Source: an uncultured Verrucomicrobiales bacterium
GTDB taxonomy: Bacteria; Verrucomicrobiota; Verrucomicrobiia; Verrucomicrobiales; Akkermansiaceae
NCBI GenBank assembly: GCA_947039485.1
Contig: CAMQZC010000011.1
Location: forward strand, 1 to 64,000
DNA: 64,000 nucleotides
Direction: 5' to 3'
Made by a program: the position numbers and the translations under genes. Every line of letters begins with the position of its first letter. Within the stretch, counting starts at the first letter, position 1. Below are positions 26,345 through 35,155 of this stretch, piece after piece. The notes beneath the pieces were generated by a model that saw only the letters and a program-made list of their open reading frames with translations, ran no database searches and was not told the DNA's origin.

Positions 26345-26821
26345 CTAATCTGAAGCCTCATCGGAGAACACAGACATACCCGCAAGCATCAGACTGCGGG
26401 TACCCTCCCCGGTATGCTTGAGCCGCAACCAGCGCGTATCCTCTGGCATCAATTCCCCATCAAATCGGTCAGCCCACTCCACCAAGAGTGCAAAATCGCT
26501 GCAGAGATACTCATCCCAGCCCATACCCTGTGCCTCAGCAGGGGTGTTCATGCGATAAAAATCAAAATGAGCCACAGGGATGCGACCATCACCGTGTTCA
26601 TGTACCAGCGCAAAGGTAGGACTCGCGCCCACATCCGAGGCGCCCAGCCCCTGCAAAATCCCCTGAATGAGATGCGTCTTGCCAGCACCTAAATCACCGA
26701 CCAGACCCAGCACATCGGCAGGCTCAAGGCAGTCCGCTAACTGGGCCCCAATGAGGCGCATTTCATCGGCTGAATGAATCGTCACTTCACCCGATAAAAA
26801 AAATTTCTCTATATTTCTCAT
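26345..26821 (-). CDS. tsaE: tRNA threonylcarbamoyladenosine biosynthesis ATPase TsaE
   Basis: TsaE (158 aa) is the ATPase that drives the TsaBD complex forming t6A37 in ANN-decoding tRNAs. Walker A is GDLGAGKT (42-49), followed by GASPTFALVHEH and VAHFDFYRM, both family signatures. Length is typical. It is divergent from rplU, and their promoters share the ~90-bp gap. tsaB, tsaC and tsaD are not in the window. Confidence 0.95.
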   Translation of the reverse strand: MRNIEKFFLSGEVTIHSADEMRLIGAQLADCLEPADVLGLVGDLGAGKTHLIQGILQGLGASDVGASPTFALVHEHGDGRIPVAHFDFYRMNTPAEAQGMGWDEYLCSDFALLVEWADRFDGELMPEDTRWLRLKHTGEGTRSLMLAGMSVFSDEASD

Positions 26822-26840
26822 GTTTCTTATAAAATTTTTC

Positions 26841-26868
26841 TTGCCAAATTGTCTGGCATGGCTATAAT
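26841..26868 (+). promoter_or_regulatory. rplU-rpmA promoter
   Basis: TTGCCA (26841-26846), 16-bp spacer, TATAAT (26863-26868). It predicts a ~40-nt leader that contains a small hairpin CCCGC/GCGGG (26876-26889), a possible site for ribosomal-protein feedback. Confidence 0.75.
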
Positions 26869-26913
26869 GTGCCAGCCCGCACTCGCGGGTGCAACCTAAA
26901 AATCACAAAAATT

Positions 26914-27234
26914 ATGGCATACGCAGTTTTCATTACAGGCGGCAAGCAATACCGTGTGACAGTCGGCGACGTGTTCAACGTCGACCGCATCTCCGGTCTT
27001 GACCAAGACGGTGAGACATCCTTTGACAAGGTGCTCCTCATCGAAGACGAAGGCACCACCACTGTTGGTGTTCCTACCATCGAGGGCGCAACCGTGACCG
27101 CTAAGGTCATCGACGCAGCAGCTCGCGGTGTTAAGGGTGTAGCCTTCAAGTTCAAAAAGCGCAAGGGTTACCACAAAAAGAAGGGCTTCCGCGCTTCTCT
27201 TACCCGTCTCGAAATCATCGCTATCAAAGGCTGA
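26914..27234 (+). CDS. rplU: Large-subunit ribosomal protein bL21
   Basis: bL21 (106 aa) from ATG 26914 (MAYAVFITGGKQYRVTVGD), the standard start of the family; an upstream in-frame ATG at 26869 falls in the leader and is rejected. The C-terminal basic stretch (FKKRKGYHKKKGFRASLTRL) contacts 23S rRNA. rpmA follows after 36 bp, as in most bacteria. Confidence 0.98.
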   Translation: MAYAVFITGGKQYRVTVGDVFNVDRISGLDQDGETSFDKVLLIEDEGTTTVGVPTIEGATVTAKVIDAAARGVKGVAFKFKKRKGYHKKKGFRASLTRLEIIAIKG

Positions 27235-27270
27235 TCTCTAAGCAACTTAAACTAATAGATTTAAAAACAT

Positions 27271-27558
27271 ATGGCTCATAAGAAAGGTCAAGGTTCGGTC
27301 CGTAATGGTCGCGATTCCCGCAGCAAGCGTCTCGGCGTGAAGAAGTTTGGTGGTCAAGTTGTCATCCCTGGCAACATCATCATCCGTCAGCGTGGTACCA
27401 AGTTCAAGCCCGGTCGTGGCGTGGGCATGGGTAAGGACTACACAATTTTCTCCCTTGTTGACGGTCGCGTCTTCTTCGACCGCGAAGGTCGTCGTGTGAA
27501 CGTCGTCACTCCTGAGGTTACTGAGGTTACTGAGGTTTCCGTAGTTTCCGAGGCTTAA
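27271..27558 (+). CDS. rpmA: Large-subunit ribosomal protein bL27
   Basis: bL27 (95 aa). The N-terminus [19 protein letters not shown] reaches the peptidyl-transferase centre; there is no Firmicutes-type cleaved leader. The core [19 protein letters not shown] is intact. The C-terminus carries an extra acidic tail with a short repeat ([14 protein letters not shown]) that is unusual for the family. An intrinsic terminator follows. Confidence 0.97.
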   Translation: MAHKKGQGSVRNGRDSRSKRLGVKKFGGQVVIPGNIIIRQRGTKFKPGRGVGMGKDYTIFSLVDGRVFFDREGRRVNVVTPEVTEVTEVSVVSEA

Positions 27559-27592
27559 ATCGCCTAGAAAGAGATACACAAACTTTTATTCA

Positions 27593-27625
27593 AAAGCGAC
27601 CCTCAATCGAGGGTCGCTTTTTTTT
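27593..27625 (+). terminator. Terminator of rplU-rpmA
   Basis: Stem GCGACCCTC/GAGGGTCGC around a short loop, followed by an 11-base T run. Confidence 0.93.
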
Positions 27626-27643
27626 GCACTAAAAGCTGTTGGC

Positions 27644-27671
27644 TTGACTCAGGCTTCATCTTTGATAGAAT
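27644..27671 (+). promoter_or_regulatory. Sialidase promoter, leaderless
   Basis: TTGACT (27644-27649), 16-bp spacer, TAGAAT (27666-27671). The ATG at 27678 is only 6 nt away, so transcription should start on or next to the start codon. Confidence 0.75.
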
Positions 27672-27677
27672 GAGCAA

Positions 27678-29309
27678 ATGCTTTTTAATGTAAAATCAGC
27701 TATGCTAGTAGGTGTTGTTTCCATCACATCAATCCTTAGCCTTGAGTCGTATGCTCAAGCCTCTGATTGCGTAACTCGCGTGACTGTAGAAAACCCAGGA
27801 GTACTTCCTATGATGAAGCTCGCAGAAATTAATCCTGCAGTTCGTATCAAACTCTCGGTTTCTGGTAAAGATCATGCACGCTTTAAGGGGATGCAATTCA
27901 TCGTGAGCCCTGTAAAGTATGTGGAAGAAGTCACTCTGCGCCTCGGCGATCCAATTGCTAATAAATTCAAAAAAGAGGGTTATATTGTTAAAGCAAAACC
28001 CAATAAAAAGGGTATTGTCTTCATTGCTGGTGATAAGATGCGTGGTATCCCGGCTGGTGAAAGCACGCTCTGGATTGACGTTAAGCCTTCTGCTGATGCA
28101 AAAATTGGCGAGAAAATTACCATCTCAAATATTGAGCTACGTACAGGCAGCGAATCCTATAAGCACGATGAGAAAATCACTCAACCCATAGGTATGACAG
28201 TTGCCAAGGCTGGGCAAAAGGTCAAATTGCTCACAGGTGCCCCCCGCTCAAGTCTGCAATTTCGCATTCCTGGCATCATCCAGAGTAAAACTGGCGCGCT
28301 GATTGCCTGCTTTGATGCGCGCTGGGAAAGTGGCGCTGATCTTTGTGCCGATATCGACGTGCTGACAAGCCGCTCCACAGATGGTGGTCAGACTTGGTCT
28401 CCGGTGAAAGTGGCGCTAGATATTGGTGAAGGCGCCAGAAATGGTGTTGGCGACCCTTGTATTTTGCAAGATTCAACGGGTCGTATTTGGATTCAAGGAC
28501 TGGGTGCTCACTTTGGAGGTGGTGCCTGCCTCTTTCGATCTACGACAGGGCAAAATCCCAAGACAACGGGGCAGTGGTATATGACCTACAGCGATGATGA
28601 TGGTAAGACTTGGTCACGACAATTAGTCAACCCCACAAAGCAAGTTAAGAAGGATGAGTGGAACTGCATTCTTGCAGGCCCAGGCAACGGCATTACTACC
28701 TCGAAGGGCATCATCGTCTTCCCTGCTCAAATTTGGCAAAATGGACATAAGTATCGCTCTCGCTCCACCATTTGCTACTCCACCGATCATGGGAAGAACT
28801 GGAAGTTTGGTGAAGGCGTCCCTCACTGCACTTCTGAATGCCAAGTAGTAGAGCTGGAAAATGGCTCGATTATGATTAATGCTCGCAATGAAGCACGCAG
28901 TGGCAAGCGCGCTGTCTTTGTCACAAAAGACCTCGGAAAAACATGGCAAGCCCATGAAACTAATCTAAATACACTTGAAGAGCCCGTCTGTCAGGCTTCT
29001 ATTATTAGCGTGAATAGCAAGAAGTATGGGAAACTGCTCCTCTTTTCAAACCCCAAGACAGCCCCCAGTAGGAAAGGCGCAACCTCGCGCCATTCGATGA
29101 CCATTCGCTTCTCCAAGGATGAGGGTAAGACATGGAGTGATGGTTACCTCTACGATACACGAATCTCTGCTGGCTATTCCTGCTTAACGATGATTGATGA
29201 GGATTATATCGGTGTTCTCTACGAGTCCCCCATCCAGGCAGTTGGACCATGGATTACAAATATGAATTTTCAACGTATAGCACTAAGGGATATTATTGAT
29301 GCTAAGTGA
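27678..29309 (+). CDS. Secreted sialidase (GH33)
   Basis: Exo-alpha-sialidase (543 aa) that removes terminal sialic acids from host glycans such as mucin. A signal peptide covers about 1-27 (MLVGVVSITSILSLESYAQA). A beta-sandwich sialidase N-terminal domain (about 30-180) follows, then the six-bladed propeller. Visible signatures are the arginine-bearing FRIP motif (LQFRIPGI) and at least five Asp-boxes of S-x-D-x-G-x-T/N-W type (STDGGQTW, SDDDGKTW, STDHGKNW, TKDLGKTW, SKDEGKTW). There is no lipobox. It stands alone between two terminators. Confidence 0.95.
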   Translation: MLFNVKSAMLVGVVSITSILSLESYAQASDCVTRVTVENPGVLPMMKLAEINPAVRIKLSVSGKDHARFKGMQFIVSPVKYVEEVTLRLGDPIANKFKKEGYIVKAKPNKKGIVFIAGDKMRGIPAGESTLWIDVKPSADAKIGEKITISNIELRTGSESYKHDEKITQPIGMTVAKAGQKVKLLTGAPRSSLQFRIPGIIQSKTGALIACFDARWESGADLCADIDVLTSRSTDGGQTWSPVKVALDIGEGARNGVGDPCILQDSTGRIWIQGLGAHFGGGACLFRSTTGQNPKTTGQWYMTYSDDDGKTWSRQLVNPTKQVKKDEWNCILAGPGNGITTSKGIIVFPAQIWQNGHKYRSRSTICYSTDHGKNWKFGEGVPHCTSECQVVELENGSIMINARNEARSGKRAVFVTKDLGKTWQAHETNLNTLEEPVCQASIISVNSKKYGKLLLFSNPKTAPSRKGATSRHSMTIRFSKDEGKTWSDGYLYDTRISAGYSCLTMIDEDYIGVLYESPIQAVGPWITNMNFQRIALRDIIDAK

Positions 29310-29356
29310 GTCTTGATGGGGTAATCGTGCTTTAAATACGATATTTATTCATTTTT

Positions 29357-29393
29357 AAGACGCCCTCTGCGCGATGCAACGGGTGTCTTTTTT
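29357..29393 (+). terminator. Terminator of the sialidase gene
   Basis: AAGACGCCC/GGGTGTCTT stem with a long loop, then a T run. Confidence 0.8.
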
Positions 29394-29621
29394 GCGCCAT
29401 AGGTTGTCGTGCCATTCAGTTGGTACTTCATTGCACTTAAAAAATATAATCAAAAGAACCGATCCAATAGACGTTGTATTTTATCGTTTTAAAATCGTTT
29501 TTCATCAATTGATTAATATCCGCATTAATTAGCTCAACGGGGCGTAGCGCGCCGTTGTTGATGCTTGTGCTACTTGTACTCTCGTGGGTGGCTGTAGCGA
29601 GCGTAGAGAGTATCGCTACGT
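29394..29621. other. AT-rich spacer at the left edge of the kdp block
   Basis: No gene is supported. The base composition turns AT-rich here. One small inverted repeat, CAACGG/CCGTTG, is at about 29533-29555. I see no att-like duplication. Confidence 0.5.
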
Positions 29622-31310
29622 TTATGCTTTAGCCAATGAGATAATAAAACAACTACCCTTACCTATCTCACTTTCAATACGTATTGAGCCACCGTGTGCC
29701 TCCAGGAAATCTTTTGAAATAGCAAGCCCAAGTCCACTACCTTGTACTTTTGTACCAGGCACTCGGAAATAACGATCAAAAATAGTCTTGTGATAACGAG
29801 GGTCTATACCCTTACCAAAATCCTTGATATAGATATCTATATTGTGCTCAAGCTGCTTTACTCCAATAATGATGCGGGAATTATCAGAAGAGTAATGAAT
29901 TGCATTGGATAGCAGATTGGTAATAACCCAAGCTATTTTTTCACTATCAACAAAGAGTTTATCAATAGTTTCTGGGTATTCAATTTCAATATGACAGTTG
30001 AATCGATCAGCTAAAACCCTTGTCGCGCCTATAGCGTAATTTATAAGTTCAATAGGCTTTGTAATCTTAGGGCGCAACTGTAAAACACCCGCTTCAACTT
30101 GTGTCATTTTCAGAAGTTCGCTCGAAATGCTTAACAGACAATCACAGTGCTCACTAATGCTTTGGGCTAAAGCTGATTGCTTCTCATTTATTGGCCCAAT
30201 ACGGCTATCATTCAGCAATGGAAGACTCGTCATAATAGCTGATATAGGCGCTTTTAGCTCGTGCGAAATAATCGATATAAAATTGGTTTTGGCCTTGTCT
30301 AATTCCTTAAATCTTGTGATATTATTAAGCATGATTACAATTCCTGAATTTTCGGGTAAAGAAAGGTAATGTACATCAAAATAACTCTCCTTGTCATCGG
30401 CGTAAATTTTAAGAGGAGCGTCACTTACCTCATTGTTTATGCCTTGTACTAATTTACGAAGCAAATCATTTGTTAGAGCTAAATCAAGGGCCGATTTCCC
30501 AAGCATTTTTTCTGAAGAGATATTAAGAATTGAGCTAGCAATATGATTGATAAACAAAATCCTATTTTGATTATCCAAACCGATAATAGGTTCATCAATT
30601 GAGTTAATTACGATTTCAAGATACTGCTTTGTCGATATAATACGAGCCATATTACTTTGCTGAAATTGAGCCAACTCCTGAGCCATATTGTTGAATGAAT
30701 ATGCAACTTTGCTAAATTCTGATTTTTCATCAAAGCTCAATTTCTTATCATAATGATGATTAGAAATCTCAATAATCCCTTCTGTAAGTTTTTGGATAGG
30801 AGTTGTCAGAGCCTGAGGTATTCGAACAAGCATGAAAATCGCAATAATAACACAAAGCAGCGCAAAAAATATCATCAACACCAAGGCTTCTTGAGCTATA
30901 TCTGTAGCAGATTTGGACTTCTGCTCGATGGCGTTACCGTTAAGTAATATAATTGTATTAATTGACTCACTTAAAGAGATGAGATTCTCTTTTGAACGCT
31001 CTATTTTATATGTTTTATATTGTCTTTCAAGTTGTTGAGTATGCGTTTTTTCTGAGTTCTCACTGATGTTCCTCTTCTGTAAGGAGAGGTTCTCGTCGAA
31101 AGTCGTTGCCGCAAGAGCCTGATCTTCTTCGAAATGATGAACAGCCCAAAGCATTTTCTGTGCATATTTAATCGAATTATAATTGTCCGCCAGAATATTT
31201 TCAGTATTAAGTTTAATGTGTTCGGTTGTCTGAGCCGCATAGTATCCAAAAAGAGTAATAATTGTCAGGAGCAGCCCTATAGACAGGGTTATTTTAGTTC
31301 TTATTTTCAT
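29622..31310 (-). CDS. Membrane sensor histidine kinase of the kdp locus
   Basis: 562 aa. Two membrane helices (about 5-27 and 146-168) flank an extracytoplasmic sensor region, then HAMP, a PAS domain (about 230-330), HisKA with phospho-acceptor H near 349 (IISHELKAPIS) and HATPase_c (NLLSNAIHYSS, DFGKGID, GSGLGLAIS). Its ATG overlaps the stop of the KdpD-like gene (TAATG at 31308-31312), so the two are coupled. Together they supply the parts of a normal KdpD, split over two proteins as in Bacteroidetes. The response regulator KdpE is not in the window. Confidence 0.9.
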   Translation of the reverse strand: MKIRTKITLSIGLLLTIITLFGYYAAQTTEHIKLNTENILADNYNSIKYAQKMLWAVHHFEEDQALAATTFDENLSLQKRNISENSEKTHTQQLERQYKTYKIERSKENLISLSESINTIILLNGNAIEQKSKSATDIAQEALVLMIFFALLCVIIAIFMLVRIPQALTTPIQKLTEGIIEISNHHYDKKLSFDEKSEFSKVAYSFNNMAQELAQFQQSNMARIISTKQYLEIVINSIDEPIIGLDNQNRILFINHIASSILNISSEKMLGKSALDLALTNDLLRKLVQGINNEVSDAPLKIYADDKESYFDVHYLSLPENSGIVIMLNNITRFKELDKAKTNFISIISHELKAPISAIMTSLPLLNDSRIGPINEKQSALAQSISEHCDCLLSISSELLKMTQVEAGVLQLRPKITKPIELINYAIGATRVLADRFNCHIEIEYPETIDKLFVDSEKIAWVITNLLSNAIHYSSDNSRIIIGVKQLEHNIDIYIKDFGKGIDPRYHKTIFDRYFRVPGTKVQGSGLGLAISKDFLEAHGGSIRIESEIGKGSCFIISLAKA

Positions 31311-32425
31311 TATGATAATATAATCAAGTCAATATTCGATTTTGAGAGTGTATTGAATAAATGTCGGTAGCGGAATGAGGCGATAATAATATTGCTTAAT
31401 TTGATTTTAGGTTTTCCGATACAAACTGTGCTTATTTGACTTGTGTTGCAAACTTCGATAATTCCTTCAATGAGAGTTCTTGCATCATGCTGAATAACAT
31501 CAGCTCCTAATTGTGTCGCTAATTCAAAATTGTTAATCAAATGGCGTTGTGCAGCTAACGAAATATTATCATTTTGCTCATTTGGCGTACGAACATAGAG
31601 AACTGAAAAGGGAGCATTATATCGAGTCGCAAGACGAGATACTTTACGTATGATTCGACGAGGACTCTTTTCTCCACTAGAAATGCATGCCAAGAAACGC
31701 TCATGGCGAACCCTTGTGTTTTGGTTGATTTCAAGTTCAACCTTCTTCTCTACTCTTAGGGCGACCTCCTTAAGAGCAAGCTCGCGCAGTTGGAGAATAT
31801 GTTCGGTTTTGAAAAAGTTATTAAGTGCAATACCTACCTTTTCTAAGCTATAGATTTTACCTTGTTTAAGGCGGGTAATCAATTCATCGGCAGTTAGGTC
31901 AATATTGACAACTTCATCGGCTATAGCTAGCACTCTGTCAGGAACACGCTCTACAACGTCAATACCTGTGATACTCTCAATTTGCTGATTTAAGCTCTCT
32001 ATGTGCTGAATATTAACGGCACTAATAACATTGATTCCTGCTTCCAGTATCTCAAGAACATCTTGCCATCGCTTTTCGTTTTTACTGCCGTCAACATTGC
32101 TGTGAGCAAGTTCATCGACAAGGACAACTTCTGGATGTTCTCGTAAAATAGCATCCAGATCCATCTCTTCTAGCTCTTTGCCACGATAGAAAATATGTCG
32201 ACGTGGGATCTCTGGGAGTCCCTGCGCCATTTTGGAGGTGCCCTCTCTACCGTGCGTCTCAATATAGCCTATACGTGCATCAATGCCATTATCTATAAGT
32301 TCGTGTAGCTCTTGGAGCATGCGATAAGACTTACCCACACCTGCAATCATCCCAATGTAAATCTTAAACTTACCTCTGTGAGATCGACGAATGAGGTCTA
32401 GAAAATATTGTGCGCGAGATTCCAT
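31310..32425 (-). CDS. kdpD: KdpD N-terminal sensor (KdpD + USP domains, no kinase)
   Basis: 371 aa. A KdpD domain (about 18-225) has Walker A GMIAGVGKS (25-33) and VLVDELAHSN, the Walker B-like motif. A universal-stress-protein domain follows (about 245-370). The four membrane helices and the histidine kinase of classical KdpD are missing; the gene ends at a stop, not a frameshift, and the kinase is the next gene. It likely senses K+ or c-di-AMP status, but the c-di-AMP-binding residues were not verified. It lies 91 bp downstream of kdpC. Confidence 0.93.
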   Translation of the reverse strand: MESRAQYFLDLIRRSHRGKFKIYIGMIAGVGKSYRMLQELHELIDNGIDARIGYIETHGREGTSKMAQGLPEIPRRHIFYRGKELEEMDLDAILREHPEVVLVDELAHSNVDGSKNEKRWQDVLEILEAGINVISAVNIQHIESLNQQIESITGIDVVERVPDRVLAIADEVVNIDLTADELITRLKQGKIYSLEKVGIALNNFFKTEHILQLRELALKEVALRVEKKVELEINQNTRVRHERFLACISSGEKSPRRIIRKVSRLATRYNAPFSVLYVRTPNEQNDNISLAAQRHLINNFELATQLGADVIQHDARTLIEGIIEVCNTSQISTVCIGKPKIKLSNIIIASFRYRHLFNTLSKSNIDLIILS

Positions 32426-32516
32426 ATAGCAAATGACGTATTAAAACAAAGATAAATCAGAAATAGAGGAAATATCTTTGTTTTAATACTTTTTTAGAAA
32501 TGATGTTCTTCTTCTT

Positions 32517-33092
32517 TTATTCTCTCAATTTCATAGTTGACTCTTCTCTATCCAAGGCAACATTAAGTTCTAAAACATTAACATATGCTTGCCCTATTAG
32601 TGGTTGATGAGTGGTATGAACGAGTATTTCAGTAATGCGCTCTTCTGAGGTTTTGCGGGCATCTGCAACGCGGCGTATCTGCACTTGGGCTGCTGCGGGT
32701 GAAATATGAGGATCAAGTCCACTAGCACTTGCCGTTACTAGTTCTGATGGCAAATCTTTGCGTTCTAGGTAGGGATGAGCTTCGAGGAATTTGACAATTC
32801 GAGTCTCTATCTCTTGCAGATATTCAGGGTTGGATACAGCTTTGTTACTTCCTCCCGAACCACCACCGTTGTAGTCAACCGCAGATGGACGCCCCCAGAA
32901 GTATTTTACATCACTGAATTGTTGTCCCACATTGGCTGCTCCAACAACTTTCCCGTTTAAGGTAATAGTTTCTGCTTCGCCATGATTTGGGCTAACAATG
33001 GCGGCAAAGCCCCAAAGAAGCAAAACGTAGCCTACAAAAAGAATGACGCAAAAGGCTAGTGTTATTTTTATTGATATTAGTATAGTTTTCAT
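32517..33092 (-). CDS. kdpC: K+-transporting ATPase subunit C
   Basis: KdpC (191 aa) helps couple ATP binding to K+ affinity in KdpFABC. An N-terminal membrane helix (about 7-32) precedes a soluble domain with FWGRPSAVDYNGGGSGGSN and VTASASGLDPHISPAAA, the family hallmarks. It follows kdpB after about 29 bp. Confidence 0.97.
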   Translation of the reverse strand: MKTILISIKITLAFCVILFVGYVLLLWGFAAIVSPNHGEAETITLNGKVVGAANVGQQFSDVKYFWGRPSAVDYNGGGSGGSNKAVSNPEYLQEIETRIVKFLEAHPYLERKDLPSELVTASASGLDPHISPAAAQVQIRRVADARKTSEERITEILVHTTHQPLIGQAYVNVLELNVALDREESTMKLRE

Positions 33093-33121
33093 TGATATTA
33101 GTATTGTTTTATCTCGTTTTG

Positions 33122-35152
33122 TTACATTATTAGGCCAAGAGCCATATCAATTAATTTAATCACGATAAAGGGGAGTATTGCGCCTCCGAGTCCATATATT
33201 AACAAGTTGCGACGAAGTAGAGCAGATGCACCTATAGGTTTGTAATCAACACCCTTGAGGGCTAGAGGAATTAGTGCGGGTATAATCAGAGCATTGAAAA
33301 TAACCGCCGACAAGATAGCTGACTCTGGCGAATGCAGATTCATAATATTAAAGGCCGCTAGTGCAGGTATAGAACCCATAAAGAGAGCAGGGACAATGGC
33401 GAAATATTTAGCAACATCATTAGATATACTAAATGTTGTAAGCGTTCCTCGGGTGATTAGCAACTGCTTGCCAATCTCAATGATTTCGATAAGCTTTGTA
33501 GGGTCATTATCCAAATCAACCATATTCCCAGCCTCTTTTGCTGCTTGAGTACCGCTATTCATTGCAACACCGACATCTGCTTGTGCTAATGCAGGGGCGT
33601 CATTTGTGCCATCTCCCATCATTGCTACTAGCTTACCCTGAGATTGCTCTCGACGGATATACTCCATTTTGTCCTCAGGTTTAGCCTCGGCAATAAAATC
33701 GTCGACGCCTGCTTTAACAGCAATATATTTTGCAGTTAATGCATTATCGCCCGTTACCATTACCGTTTTTACACCCATTTTACGGAGGCGTTCAAATCTA
33801 TCTTTGATGCCAGGTTTGATGATGTCCTGTAATTCGACTACACCTAATACTTCATTGTCTTTAGAGACAACAAGTGGAGTACCTCCATTTTCGGCTATAA
33901 GAGTTGTGAACTTTTCGGCAAGAGCTGGATATTGCGATCCAGCGGCTTCTACAAGTTCTTTGATGGTAGTAGATGCACCTTTAACTATCGCTGTGCCACA
34001 ACGCAACTCGACACCCGAGCATTTAGTCTGTGCGGTGAAGTCAATCCAGCGACAACCTTCCAACTTTACGTTGTCAACTTTATATCCCTTGGCTTCGCAC
34101 AGCTCTACAATAGATTTGCCCTCGGGTGTTTGATCCGCAATTGAGGAACAAAGACAAGCTTCGACAAATTCCTTTTCGCGACTCGAATCTACTGTGTGAA
34201 ATGCGGTTGCTTTGCGGTTACCTATGGTTATTGTGCCTGTTTTATCGAGCAACAGGGTATCAATATCTCCTGCTGTCTCTACGGCTTTCCCCGATTTGGT
34301 AATCACGTTTGCACTAAGTGCTCTGTTCATTCCAGCTATACCGATAGCCGAAAGTAGACCGCCTATGGTTGTTGGGATCAGGCAGACGAAAAGAGATACC
34401 AGCGATGCTACTGTTATAGCAGTAGAGGTGTATTCGGCCAAAGGCTTAAGCGTCACGCAGACGATTACAAATACGAGGGTAAATCCAGCAAGAAGAATAG
34501 TTAAGGCGATCTCGTTGGGGCTTTTTTGGCGTGAAGCCCCCTCAACAAGAGCAATCATCTTGTCTAAGAAGCTCTCGCCAGCTGATGATGTTACGCGAAC
34601 AACAATCCTATCTGAGAGGACATTGGTTCCACCTGTAACAGATGTTTTATCACCTCCCGCTTCACGGATCACTGGTGCCGATTCTCCCGTAATGGCACTC
34701 TCATCAATAGAGGCAAGCCCCTCGATAATTTCACCATCCGAAGGGACAATATCACCTGCGACACATTCAAAAATATCACCTTTAGAAAGCATTGAGCTAC
34801 TGATGATCACAATCTTGTTGCCCTCAAGTTTTTTAGCAGGTGTGTCTTCTCTCGTTTTACGCAGAGAGTCAACCTGAGCCTTACCTCGTGCCTCGGCCAC
34901 GGCCTCAGCAAAATTGGCAAAAAGTAGTGTTGCAAAAAGAATGATGAAGACCGTCAAGTTGTAGCCGAATGAACCTTGAGTAGAATCATTATTAAACAAT
35001 ATACCAACCGTTACAAGCCCCATAATAGAGGTTGCTACCAGCACTGTAAACATAACTGGATTTCGATATAATGCCGCTGGATTCAATTTTATAAAAGCAT
35101 CTTTTAGAGAGCTTAACATTTGATCGCGTGTAATCAATTTATTTGATTTCAT
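33122..35152 (-). CDS. kdpB: K+-transporting P-type ATPase subunit B
   Basis: KdpB (676 aa) is the catalytic P-type ATPase subunit. DKTGT with the phosphorylated Asp is at about 303-307 (LLLDKTGTITIG), the actuator motif follows the family form (here ITGESAPV), and MVTGDN and GDGTNDAPAL complete the P domain. kdpA lies 3 bp upstream, kdpC 29 bp downstream. Confidence 0.98.
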   Translation of the reverse strand: MKSNKLITRDQMLSSLKDAFIKLNPAALYRNPVMFTVLVATSIMGLVTVGILFNNDSTQGSFGYNLTVFIILFATLLFANFAEAVAEARGKAQVDSLRKTREDTPAKKLEGNKIVIISSSMLSKGDIFECVAGDIVPSDGEIIEGLASIDESAITGESAPVIREAGGDKTSVTGGTNVLSDRIVVRVTSSAGESFLDKMIALVEGASRQKSPNEIALTILLAGFTLVFVIVCVTLKPLAEYTSTAITVASLVSLFVCLIPTTIGGLLSAIGIAGMNRALSANVITKSGKAVETAGDIDTLLLDKTGTITIGNRKATAFHTVDSSREKEFVEACLCSSIADQTPEGKSIVELCEAKGYKVDNVKLEGCRWIDFTAQTKCSGVELRCGTAIVKGASTTIKELVEAAGSQYPALAEKFTTLIAENGGTPLVVSKDNEVLGVVELQDIIKPGIKDRFERLRKMGVKTVMVTGDNALTAKYIAVKAGVDDFIAEAKPEDKMEYIRREQSQGKLVAMMGDGTNDAPALAQADVGVAMNSGTQAAKEAGNMVDLDNDPTKLIEIIEIGKQLLITRGTLTTFSISNDVAKYFAIVPALFMGSIPALAAFNIMNLHSPESAILSAVIFNALIIPALIPLALKGVDYKPIGASALLRRNLLIYGLGGAILPFIVIKLIDMALGLIM

Positions 35153-35155
35153 ATT

